Notes under the pieces: generated by a model
Told to the model about the DNA's origin: nothing
The model's database searches: none
Seen by the model: the letters and a program-made list of their open reading frames with translations, nothing else
Shown here: in pieces, positions 1-6,306 of the stretch
Layout: the number at the start of each line of letters is the position of its first letter
Position numbering within the stretch: the first letter of the stretch is position 1
Position numbers and translations under genes: made by a program
Assembly: GCA_964435775.1 (NCBI GenBank)
Contig: CAYTAP010000095.1
Span: 1 to 16,646, forward strand
Direction of reading: 5' to 3'
Length of the DNA: 16,646 nucleotides
From: CAYTAP01 sp964435775
Lineage (GTDB): Bacteria > Planctomycetota > Phycisphaerae > Tepidisphaerales > Tepidisphaeraceae

Positions 1-130
1 CCCCCCTGCCCTCCCCTGTGGGGAACAAGGGGGGAGAAAAACGTCCCGCATGGGGGGTATGGTTTATGCTGGGGGAGCCTTCCCCCCCCCCCCGGTACCC
101 GGGGGGGGGGGGGGGGAGGGGGGCTTCTCC
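1..130. repeat. GC-rich palindromic repeat, left-edge copies with homopolymer runs
   Basis: Two degenerate copies of the GC-rich palindrome found elsewhere in the window lie downstream of the adaptor gene. One is at about 1-37 (CCCTCCCC ... GGGGGGAG). The other is at about 81-127, where a C run, GGTACC and a G run are followed by GGGGAGGG-like and CTTCT sequence, as in the copies at 1501-1540 and 2951-2994. The C and G runs of 10-16 bases at 82-93 and 101-116 are longer than in the other copies and may be sequencing or assembly error. No gene is visible here. If the operon continues, this would be the spacer before the RND pump gene. Confidence 0.6.
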
Positions 131-135
131 AATAC

Positions 136-1440
136 TCAGTGCTCATGCGAAGCGCTCCCCTTGCCCAGCTCCGCCTTCAGGATGAACGTCCCGCTGACCA
201 CCACGCGCTGCCCCTCCTCGATGCCCGACAGGATCGGAACCATCCCGCCTGTCACCGGCCCGACCCGCACCGCCCGCCTGGCGAATGTTCCTTCCTCCCC
301 CTCCACCGGCACGAAGACCGCCGGCGCGCCTTCCACCGTCGCAACCGCCTCGTCCGGCACCGCAAGCACCTGATCCTCCGCGTTCGTTGAGGCGCTGCTC
401 ACCCGCACCTGCGCAAACATCCCCGGCCGCAGTCCGTGTCCATTTTTCACCTCAATGCGCACCTTGGCCGTCCGCGTCGATGGATCCAGCGCGGGCGAAA
501 TATAGGAGACCGCGCCTTCCAACGGCGTTTCCTTCCGGCTGGTCAGTTGAATGCGAGCCCGCGACCCGATCGCCACATCATCGAGCTTCGCCTCGGCGAC
601 ATCCGCGACCACCCACACCGTCGTCATGTCCGCCAGGATGAGCAGCGCCTCCCGGTCCGGCCGAACCAGTTCCCCCAGCGTCGCTTCCCGCTCCACGACC
701 TGACCATCGAGGGGGGCTCGCACCTTGTACTTCGGGTCGATCTCCCCGGTCTTCTCCAGCTGCGCCACCGCATCCTGGGTCATTCCCAGAAGGTGCAGCC
801 GATTTTCCGCCGCCGTCACCGTCGCCTGCGCGCCCAGGAGCGCGCCTTGCGCCGCCTTGAACTCCGCCTCCCGCCGCTGCACCTCCGCCAGCGCGATTCC
901 CTTGCTTTCCTTGTAAAGCGCCTGGGCGCGCTCGAAGGCGCTTCGAGCCACGTCAACCGCCGACTGGGCCGTGGCAATCGTCGTTCGCTTCATCAGGTAA
1001 TCGCTCTGCGCCTCTCCCAGTTCCGGGCTGTCCACGACGAGCAGCACATCTCCCTTTTTCACCTGGTCGCCAAGGACGACCTTGATCTCGCCGACCCGCC
1101 CCGACACCGCCGAACCCACATGCGCCATCCGCTCGGCGTTGAAGGCGATCCGCCCCGGCGCGACAACGGTGTGGGCAAGCGCCCGCGCCTTCGCCGCCTC
1201 GACGCGGATGTCGAACATCTTGATCGCCTGCGACGAGAGCGTGACTTCATCAGCGTGCTCCTCATGGGCATCTTCGCCATGCGCGTGCTTGCCATCGCTC
1301 TGCGCGACGCTTTGGGCATGATCGTGATGCTCATCCGCCGCCATCGCCGGCGTCGCCAGCATCATCCCCCCCGCGAGCGCCAGGCTTGCCGCATACCATC
1401 CCCATCCACCGTTTGTCACTGCCGCGTTCTTCCTACTCAT
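136..1440 (-). CDS. Periplasmic adaptor (membrane fusion) subunit of a heavy-metal RND efflux system, CzcB/CusB-like
   Basis: This 434-residue protein of the HlyD/CzcB adaptor family should bridge an inner-membrane RND pump and an outer-membrane channel and may hand metal ions to the pump. It begins with a signal peptide (hydrophobic stretch about 15-34, ending ATPAMA-ADE). A His/Asp/Glu-rich segment follows at about 37-64 (HHDH, HAHGEDAHEEH), a plausible metal-binding loader. Next come a split lipoyl-like barrel-sandwich domain (SGRVGEIKVVLGDQVKKGD, about 112-130), a helical hairpin rich in Ala, Glu and Gln, and beta-barrel and membrane-proximal domains. The C-terminus is again His-containing (SASHEH). 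I chose the ATG at 1440 because AGAGG lies 9 bases upstream and the signal peptide starts there. An in-frame ATG at 1488 overlaps the upstream stop (ATGA) but adds a polar stretch before the signal peptide. The metal is not determined; Co/Zn/Cd, Cu/Ag and Ni are all possible. Confidence 0.92.
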   Translation of the reverse strand: MSRKNAAVTNGGWGWYAASLALAGGMMLATPAMAADEHHDHAQSVAQSDGKHAHGEDAHEEHADEVTLSSQAIKMFDIRVEAAKARALAHTVVAPGRIAFNAERMAHVGSAVSGRVGEIKVVLGDQVKKGDVLLVVDSPELGEAQSDYLMKRTTIATAQSAVDVARSAFERAQALYKESKGIALAEVQRREAEFKAAQGALLGAQATVTAAENRLHLLGMTQDAVAQLEKTGEIDPKYKVRAPLDGQVVEREATLGELVRPDREALLILADMTTVWVVADVAEAKLDDVAIGSRARIQLTSRKETPLEGAVSYISPALDPSTRTAKVRIEVKNGHGLRPGMFAQVRVSSASTNAEDQVLAVPDEAVATVEGAPAVFVPVEGEEGTFARRAVRVGPVTGGMVPILSGIEEGQRVVVSGTFILKAELGKGSASHEH

Positions 1441-1449
1441 AGTCTTGGT

Positions 1450-1454
1450 CCTCT
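1450..1454 (-). promoter_or_regulatory. Ribosome binding site deciding the adaptor start
   Basis: AGAGG on the minus strand, 9 bases before the ATG at 1440. It supports that start over the upstream ATG at 1488, whose nearest purine run belongs to the palindromic repeat. Confidence 0.55.
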
Positions 1455-1484
1455 TCGTCCAGTGTGACTCATCCTTTCCCACGG

Positions 1485-2915
1485 TCATTCCCGCATTTCC
1501 CCCTCTCCCGGTACTCCGGGGGAGGGCGGGGGAGGGGGTTTTTCGATGCCCGCCGAAGTGTTGCGCGCTCGCAAGGTCGGCATCGTCGTCGCCCGCACAT
1601 TGGTCTCCGCCGCAGGCCCGCCCACCGCGCGCTCAAGCCGCGCTCGCGCTTCATGGGTGCGACGGCTCAACTCAATCCGCTTGCTCCTCGCCCCCTGCAA
1701 TTCGCGCTCGGCGAGCACGAGCGCTGTGATGTCGGCCTGCCCCGCGCGATATTGGCTTTCCGCCTGCTCCAGACGTGCTTGCATGAGGGGAATCAGCCGC
1801 CCGCGCGCCTGCTCCAGTGCGCCAGAGAGAATGCGATATGCCGCATGAGCGCTGCGCACCTCCATCACCACCCGCCGGCGCTCCTGCGTCAGCAGGTGCA
1901 TCGCCTCCACCTGATCGGCCCGCAATTTCTCCCGCCGCGCCTGCCCCCAATCGAAAATCGGCAACGGTACTGATGCCTCCGATCCCACACCCCAATCCCC
2001 ATCGCGCTCGGCGCTGACCCCCGCATCGCCGCCCTGCAGCGCGTCATACTCGGCCGCATCCAAATCCCCGCCGAGCGCCGCAATCTCCCACAAACGCGCC
2101 TGAATCTCCGGCCGATGCTCCATCGCCGCCGCGATCCACGCGCTTTCCGGTTGTATCGTCGAGTGGACGCGCTGCGACATCGGGAATGCCCAGTCGGCCG
2201 CGCCGGAGGGTTGCCCCAGCAGCCGCGCCAGCGCCAGCCTTTGCTCCCGCGCCTCCAGGCGCTTCTCGGCGATGTCCAATTCCAATTCCACCCGCTGCGA
2301 TTCCAGCGTCGTCACATCCAACTTCGTCCCTTCACCGGCGCGCAGGCGCGACCGCGAAATGTCGAGCAACCGATCCAGCAATTGCCGCTGTGATTCGAGC
2401 ACCGGCATCAATTCATCCAGCGCCGCGGCCGCGAAATACCGCTCCTGAACCTCCTGCAACACATCGAGCACGGCAACGACCGCCTCGGCGCTCGCCGCCC
2501 GCAGCCGATGATCCGCCGCGCTCGCCCGTCCGGGGCGTTGCAAAAGCGACAGCAGATCCGCCGCCAATCCCGCCTCAATCGTCGGAGTGCCCCCGCTCTC
2601 CGGAAACCGCACCGCCACGCTTAAAATCGGATTGGGCAGCAACCGGCTCTGCCGCGCATCGGCCTGCGCCGAGCGCACCCGCGCCAACGCCGCCTGCACG
2701 CCGGGATTCGTCGTCAGCGCCCGCTCCACCGCCCATTGCAGCGTCAGCGCGCCGGGCGGCGCATCGGGCAGATCCGTCGGCCCCGCGTCAGGCTCAAATT
2801 GAATCGGATGCGCAAGCCCCGCCGCCAAACCAACCTCACGCTGCGCGTCAGGCCAATTGGATGGCGACACGCAGCCGCTCAGCAGGAGCGCCGCGCACAT
2901 CATGCCGGCACGCAA
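1485..2915 (-). CDS. TolC-family outer membrane efflux lipoprotein, CzcC/CusC-like
   Basis: This protein of about 476 residues is the outer-membrane channel expected to partner the downstream adaptor. The N-terminus reads as a short lipoprotein signal, MRAGMMCAALLLSGC, with lipobox LSGC. The body has the two-fold TolC pattern of long helices rich in Ala, Arg, Glu and Leu (for example VERALTTNPGVQAALARVRS and the later QARLEQAESQYRAGQADI), the hallmark of the OEP family. I chose the TTG at 2915 because it completes the lipoprotein signal and has GAGG 10 bases upstream. ATGs at 2903 and 2900 are alternatives without a clear ribosome site. The open frame runs up to 3152, but that extension crosses a palindromic repeat and looks non-coding. 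The last residues (KPPPPPSPGVPGEGEMRE) are encoded by another copy of the repeat, so the native C-terminus was probably replaced. The stop lies 44 bases before the preferred adaptor start. Confidence 0.88.
   Translation of the reverse strand: MRAGMMCAALLLSGCVSPSNWPDAQREVGLAAGLAHPIQFEPDAGPTDLPDAPPGALTLQWAVERALTTNPGVQAALARVRSAQADARQSRLLPNPILSVAVRFPESGGTPTIEAGLAADLLSLLQRPGRASAADHRLRAASAEAVVAVLDVLQEVQERYFAAAALDELMPVLESQRQLLDRLLDISRSRLRAGEGTKLDVTTLESQRVELELDIAEKRLEAREQRLALARLLGQPSGAADWAFPMSQRVHSTIQPESAWIAAAMEHRPEIQARLWEIAALGGDLDAAEYDALQGGDAGVSAERDGDWGVGSEASVPLPIFDWGQARREKLRADQVEAMHLLTQERRRVVMEVRSAHAAYRILSGALEQARGRLIPLMQARLEQAESQYRAGQADITALVLAERELQGARSKRIELSRRTHEARARLERAVGGPAAETNVRATTMPTLRARNTSAGIEKPPPPPSPGVPGEGEMRE
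1499..1542 (-). repeat. GC-rich palindromic repeat within the 3' end of the TolC-family gene
   Basis: The copy has an 11-base arm at 1501-1511, a TACT loop and an 11-base arm at 1516-1526 with one mismatch. It is followed by the G-rich tail GGGGGAGGGGG (1530-1540) and a short T run. The arrangement matches the copy at 2951-2990 and lies in the same orientation. It is translated as the Pro/Gly-rich tail of the TolC-family protein. Confidence 0.85.
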
Positions 2916-2948
2916 TTGAATTGAGCCTCGCGCCGCTCCACGAGTGTT

Positions 2949-2994
2949 CTCCCTCCCCCGGTACCCCGGGGGAGGGCAGGGGAGGGGGCTCTTC
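2949..2994 (-). repeat. GC-rich palindromic repeat upstream of the TolC-family gene
   Basis: The perfect 11-base arms CCCTCCCCCGG (2951-2961) and CCGGGGGAGGG (2966-2976) flank the 4-base loop TACC. The tail CAGGGGAGGGGG and then CTCTTCA follow. The plus strand from 2968 has four G runs separated by one or two bases, so it could form a G-quadruplex. In leftward transcripts the element would form a C/G hairpin about 36 bases before the start of the TolC-family gene. Confidence 0.87.
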
Positions 2995-3167
2995 ATCCTC
3001 ACCGAGCGCGCTCCGGCAAGCGAATTGAACCAGCCCCATATGCCACGCGAAAATAATCCAGCACAATTCAAGCGACCATCCTCATCCAAACCGGACTGCA
3101 TGAGCAGACAAAAAAGCCCAGCCAACCCGCGAGCGGGACGGCCACGACTCATCCGTTGGATTGAGGA

Positions 3168-3527
3168 TCAGATTAAGAGAGGAAGACTGCGCCCCTGGTG
3201 TGAAGGAGATGGCGCAAGGAGCGATTCGACGGGCAATGCGATGAAGGAAGGCGACGGATCAGGGATTTCCCACACCCCCGGCGTCAGCAATGCGACAAAC
3301 AAATTGGCCTGATCAATGGACGCCTTGGCCGACACCTTGGCGCTGCACGCCAGTTCCTCCCCCGGCCGATCCGAATGCCCACCGTGGTCCCCGTTTGCGC
3401 CGTCCGCCGTCCACGTCGCCGCCCCGCACTCGGCGCCGCTCACCTGCACGGACAGACAATGGCACAGCCCCATGCCTTGCAGGAGCACCAGTGCCCAAAG
3501 GACAAGATGAATCGGTCGCCGCACCAT
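3168..3527 (-). CDS. Small Cys-containing exported protein of unknown function, first gene of the efflux operon
   Basis: This 119-residue protein belongs to no family I recognise. The N-terminus (MVRRPIHLVLWALVLLQGMG) is a basic stretch followed by a hydrophobic segment, as in a signal peptide or single membrane anchor. Directly after it comes a Cys-His-Cys cluster (LCHCLSV), two further cysteines at AECGAAT and ELACSAK, and a His-rich piece (NGDHGGHSD) in the middle. The position just ahead of the C and B genes of a metal efflux system, with Cys and His ligands, suggests a periplasmic metal-binding or sensing role, but this is inference. I chose the ATG at 3527; an in-frame TTG at 3536 is possible. 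A consensus-like promoter lies immediately upstream. It ends about 250 bases before the TolC-family start, in a spacer that holds one palindromic repeat. Confidence 0.6.
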   Translation of the reverse strand: MVRRPIHLVLWALVLLQGMGLCHCLSVQVSGAECGAATWTADGANGDHGGHSDRPGEELACSAKVSAKASIDQANLFVALLTPGVWEIPDPSPSFIALPVESLLAPSPSHQGRSLPLLI

Positions 3528-3536
3528 CCGCGGCAA

Positions 3537-3564
3537 AGCCTAGCGCCGAGGGAGCAAATGTCAA
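3537..3564 (-). promoter_or_regulatory. Possible sigma70-like promoter of the efflux operon
   Basis: A perfect -35 hexamer TTGACA (3564-3559) is separated by 16 bases from TAGGCT (3542-3537), a 3-of-6 match to the -10 consensus. The predicted transcription start would fall only 2 or 3 bases before the ATG at 3527, giving an almost leaderless mRNA. No operator was recognised. Confidence 0.35.
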
Positions 3565-3694
3565 ATGCCCAACGGACGCTTATGCAAAAAAACGATGACG
3601 TCACGCTCGCATATGCCGCTGACTTCGTGCGCGGCGCCTTGGACCAACAGTGGGTCAGACCACCGCAAACAATCGGCCCGCGCGCCAATCCCAA

Positions 3695-4150
3695 TTATTC
3701 CAGTACCAACTTCGGACGGCGGGACTGGGCGGCTTTCGGGAGGGGCAAGTAGCGCCCCAAGGCAAATCGACCCGGGCCGGCAATGAGAATCGGCAGCAGC
3801 AACCCGATCAACGCCAGGTTGAACTCGAACCCGCCGCTGCTCGAGAAAAAGCCGTTCTTCCCATGCACCATCATGATCGCGCCCGACATGACGACGATCA
3901 ACGACGCGGCCGAGAAGCGGCTCAGAAAGCCGACAATCAATCCCAGCCCGCCGAAAAACTCACCGATCACGACCAGGTAGCCGATGGTGCCCATCCCTTC
4001 GATCACTTTTGCCAGCCCCGGCCCATCAAACGCGCCAAAGAGCTTCTGCGCCCCATGGGCGGCGAAGACCGTTCCCACAATCAAGCGCATCAGCAGCAGG
4101 GAAACGTCCACCGCCGGGCGATTGTCCAATTCGGTCGTTGCGTTGCTCAT
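3695..4150 (-). CDS. DoxX-family integral membrane protein
   Basis: This 151-residue protein has the DoxX-family signature. The first membrane segment carries LLLMRLIVGTVFAAHGAQKL, then FGAFDGPGLAKVIEGMG, followed by three more hydrophobic segments (about 55-77, 80-98 and 110-132). The region FFSSSGGFEFNLALIGLL is typical of the C-terminal half. DoxX proteins are small four-helix inner-membrane proteins, some linked to quinone, thiosulfate or redox-stress functions; the substrate here is unknown. The ATG at 4150 has AAGGAG with 7 bases of spacing, so it is preferred over an in-frame start at 4180. It follows the cytochrome c peroxidase gene by 69 bases on the same strand and may be cotranscribed with it. 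The tail after the last helix is basic (SRRPKLVLE). Confidence 0.9.
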   Translation of the reverse strand: MSNATTELDNRPAVDVSLLLMRLIVGTVFAAHGAQKLFGAFDGPGLAKVIEGMGTIGYLVVIGEFFGGLGLIVGFLSRFSAASLIVVMSGAIMMVHGKNGFFSSSGGFEFNLALIGLLLPILIAGPGRFALGRYLPLPKAAQSRRPKLVLE

Positions 4151-4156
4151 GATCGG

Positions 4157-4162
4157 CTCCTT
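4157..4162 (-). promoter_or_regulatory. Strong ribosome binding site of the DoxX gene
   Basis: AAGGAG on the minus strand, 6 bases before the ATG at 4150. It decides the start against the in-frame upstream start at 4180. Confidence 0.75.
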
Positions 4163-4219
4163 GTTCTTGTGTTGCCTCACACCTTAAACTTGGGGTCTCA
4201 CTGGCATGTTGTCACAGCG

Positions 4220-5500
4220 TCAATCGTCGGACGCCGCATTATAGCCCATTCCGGGCAATTGTGGCGGACGCACCCGCAGACGGGTTTCCTGAAGTGACAT
4301 CAGGAACGCCTCGAGGTCGGCCAAGTCATGGTCGTTGAAGTTGAGCGGCCTCAAGAGCGCTGACTTGGTGGGGAAAAGCGGGTCGTTCATCTGACTGGGC
4401 TTGCGACGCTGGGTCGCCATGCCGGCGTTGTACATGCGGAGGACGCCCTTGAGGTCGAATAGTCCGTTGTGCATGTAAGGACCGGTGCGGCTGATGTTGC
4501 GGAGACTGGGTGTTTTGAATGCACCGACATCCTTGGGGTCCTTGGTAACAAGATAGCGCCCGAGGTCTTCGTACTTTCGCCCGTAATAGGTCAGGCCGAG
4601 ATTGTGGAACTTTTCATCGCTGAGGGTCGGGCCGTTGTGGCAATTGAGGCAACGGGCATCGGTACGGAACAGGTGCAGCCCACGAACGGCCGAGTCGGAC
4701 AGCTCCTCGGTGTCCCCTTTCAGGAAGCGATCGAACGCGCTGGAGCGGCTGACGATCGTCCGCTCATAGGTCGCGATCGCCTGGCTGATCCGCTGGAAGG
4801 TGATCGGCTTGTCTTTGCCGAAGCTCTCGGCGAATCGCTTGCGATATTCCTCCTGCGCCTGAACGATCTGGATGATCTTCGCGGCGTCGCCGTGCATTTC
4901 ATCTTCAGCGAACAGCGGGCCGACGACCTGATCCTCCAAGTTCCTGGCTCGGCCATCCCAAAAGAGCGTCTTGCGAAAGGCGATGTTGTTCAGCGTGGGG
5001 GAATTGCGCTTCACCTCGGCGCGGCCGTGGCCGAACGAGACGCGCCGGCCGTCCGACCACCCGAGCTCGGCCTCATGACAACTGGCGCAGGAAATCTGCC
5101 CGCTGCCCGAAAGGCGGGGATCGAAAAAGAGCATCTGCCCGAGCGCGGCCTTCGGTTCGGAATAGGGATTGTCGGCCGGGAAGGTCGGCGCGGGGGGGAG
5201 CGACAGTTCGACGACTTCGACGCCGGGATCGATCGTCGCGGCCGGCCACTGGTCGGCCGGCTTGGCGTACGCGGCGCGAAGCTTCCTGGCGAGGGCGGCG
5301 TATTCCTCGGGAGTCAGTTCGGGACGCGGCGTGCCATGGTCGATGACGGGAGAGGTGGTCGCCGATGGCGTCACGGCCGGGCCGGTTGCGGCACGCGGGA
5401 TTTCCTGCGCGGTCGCAACATCACCCTCGCGTGGCATCCCGAGCGACATGCCCAGGTACCACAGCGCCATGCCGAGCGCAAGAATCGGCAATGCCGGCAT
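4220..5500 (-). CDS. Di-heme cytochrome c peroxidase
   Basis: This 426-residue protein belongs to the bacterial CcpA/MauG family, which reduces hydrogen peroxide to water with electrons from small c-type cytochromes in the periplasm. Two CXXCH heme sites are visible: CASCH (138-142) and CLNCH (284-288). Family landmarks also occur: LGQMLFFDPRLSGSGQISC before the first heme, NSPTLNNIAFRKTLFWDGR after it, and FKTPSLRNISRTGPYMHNG after the second. The Met of PYMHNG (about 343) is the expected distal ligand of the high-potential heme, favouring a peroxidase over a MauG-type enzyme, which has Tyr there. The N-terminal hydrophobic stretch (PALPILALGMALWYLGMSLG) is a signal peptide or single anchor, followed by a Pro/Thr/Ala-rich spacer of about 80 residues. 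The ATG at 5500 lies 14 bases after the pseudopilin stop, with GGGGGCGAG before it. The two are probably cotranscribed. Confidence 0.95.
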   Translation of the reverse strand: MPALPILALGMALWYLGMSLGMPREGDVATAQEIPRAATGPAVTPSATTSPVIDHGTPRPELTPEEYAALARKLRAAYAKPADQWPAATIDPGVEVVELSLPPAPTFPADNPYSEPKAALGQMLFFDPRLSGSGQISCASCHEAELGWSDGRRVSFGHGRAEVKRNSPTLNNIAFRKTLFWDGRARNLEDQVVGPLFAEDEMHGDAAKIIQIVQAQEEYRKRFAESFGKDKPITFQRISQAIATYERTIVSRSSAFDRFLKGDTEELSDSAVRGLHLFRTDARCLNCHNGPTLSDEKFHNLGLTYYGRKYEDLGRYLVTKDPKDVGAFKTPSLRNISRTGPYMHNGLFDLKGVLRMYNAGMATQRRKPSQMNDPLFPTKSALLRPLNFNDHDLADLEAFLMSLQETRLRVRPPQLPGMGYNAASDD

Positions 5501-5514
5501 CTCGCCCCCGCGCT

Positions 5515-6306
5515 TCACTTGATCACGCGCACGCCGACGGCGCCGCCCAGATAAAGCTCGCATACGGCTCCTTTGCCTTTGCTGGCGTATTCATGCGGGT
5601 AGATTCGCTGGCTGGTGGGCACGGTGTATCCGCCGAATGGTCCGCGAAAGCCGCTCAGCCCTGGCTTCATCGTCCAGTTGTCCCACGCGACGAGGCTGTC
5701 GGGGTGTTTGGCGCGGTAGATGCTCGTCCAATCATCCAACCCACCGGCGATGCTGAAAGCATAGGTGTTGCCCAGCGCCATGTTCTCCGGGCTTTGCGCG
5801 GGGCAGACCCAGACCTCGCTGTCGGCCGGGAGGTAGCGCGGTGGAGAGGGCAGACCCGCGCTCAGATCGTCGCCGGGCTCGATCCCATGAAGCACCGCCG
5901 CCAGCCCGTAGGTTTCCGGCTTTGCGCCGGGATCATTCACGGTGCGCAATCCCGGGCGCATGCGATACGCGAAGTTTCCAAGCGCAACCGAATTGGGATA
6001 CTTGTCACGGTTGTCGTTGGCATACATCCGAATCGCGAGGCCGACCTGCCGGAAGTTGCTCTGGCAGATCGTCAATTTCGCCTGCGCGCGGACCTTGGTC
6101 ACCACCGGCAGCAGGATGGCGATCAGGACGCTGATGATCGCGATGACGACAAGCAATTCCACGAGCGTGAAACCGCGATGCGATCGCCTTGAAATCCTTT
6201 TCTTGTGTAGGGTCCGTGGTACGCCGTGGACCATTTTTTCAGGCGCCGACAATGGTCCGCGGCGTACCACGGACCCTACGAAACCATCAACGTGAGGCTC
6301 GGTCAT
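5515..6306 (-). CDS. Type II secretion/type IV pilin-like pseudopilin with H-X9-DG-like C-terminus
   Basis: This protein of about 263 residues carries a prepilin cleavage and methylation motif, RG-FTLVELLVVIAIISVL, with Gly at -1 and Glu at +5. It should be processed by a prepilin peptidase and inserted through the hydrophobic helix. The rest resembles the large planctomycete DUF1559-like pseudopilins: Cys-containing body (ICQSNFRQVGLAIRMYANDN), a CPAQSPE segment, and a tail (YPHEYASKGKGAVCELYLGG) like a degenerate H-X9-DG box in which DG is GG. The ATG at 6306 overlaps the PEP-CTERM stop (TGATG) and has GGGAGG 10 bases upstream, giving an unusually long 45-residue leader that crosses a 29-bp hairpin. 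An ATG at 6234, inside the hairpin, would give a 21-residue leader but has no visible ribosome site. The open frame extends to 6681, but that part is a shadow of the neighbouring gene. Confidence 0.88.
   Translation of the reverse strand: MTEPHVDGFVGSVVRRGPLSAPEKMVHGVPRTLHKKRISRRSHRGFTLVELLVVIAIISVLIAILLPVVTKVRAQAKLTICQSNFRQVGLAIRMYANDNRDKYPNSVALGNFAYRMRPGLRTVNDPGAKPETYGLAAVLHGIEPGDDLSAGLPSPPRYLPADSEVWVCPAQSPENMALGNTYAFSIAGGLDDWTSIYRAKHPDSLVAWDNWTMKPGLSGFRGPFGGYTVPTSQRIYPHEYASKGKGAVCELYLGGAVGVRVIK
6207..6279. repeat. Near-perfect inverted repeat with 29-bp arms
   Basis: The arms at 6207-6235 and 6251-6279 are complementary at 28 of 29 positions and flank a 15-base loop (6236-6250). The single mismatch would be a G-U pair in one strand of RNA. 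No T tract follows in the direction of transcription, so it is not a standard intrinsic terminator. It resembles a REP- or MITE-type palindromic element. It lies between the PEP-CTERM stop and the prepilin cleavage site and is translated in frame if the pseudopilin starts at 6306. Confidence 0.9.

Noticed and set aside
2916..3152. N-terminal extension of the TolC-family gene to 3152
   Set aside because: It crosses a palindromic repeat and places the lipoprotein signal about 90 residues inside the protein, where it could not act.
4196..4223. TTGACG near the end of the peroxidase gene as a promoter for the DoxX gene
   Set aside because: The -35 is good but no acceptable -10 hexamer lies at 16-18 bases.
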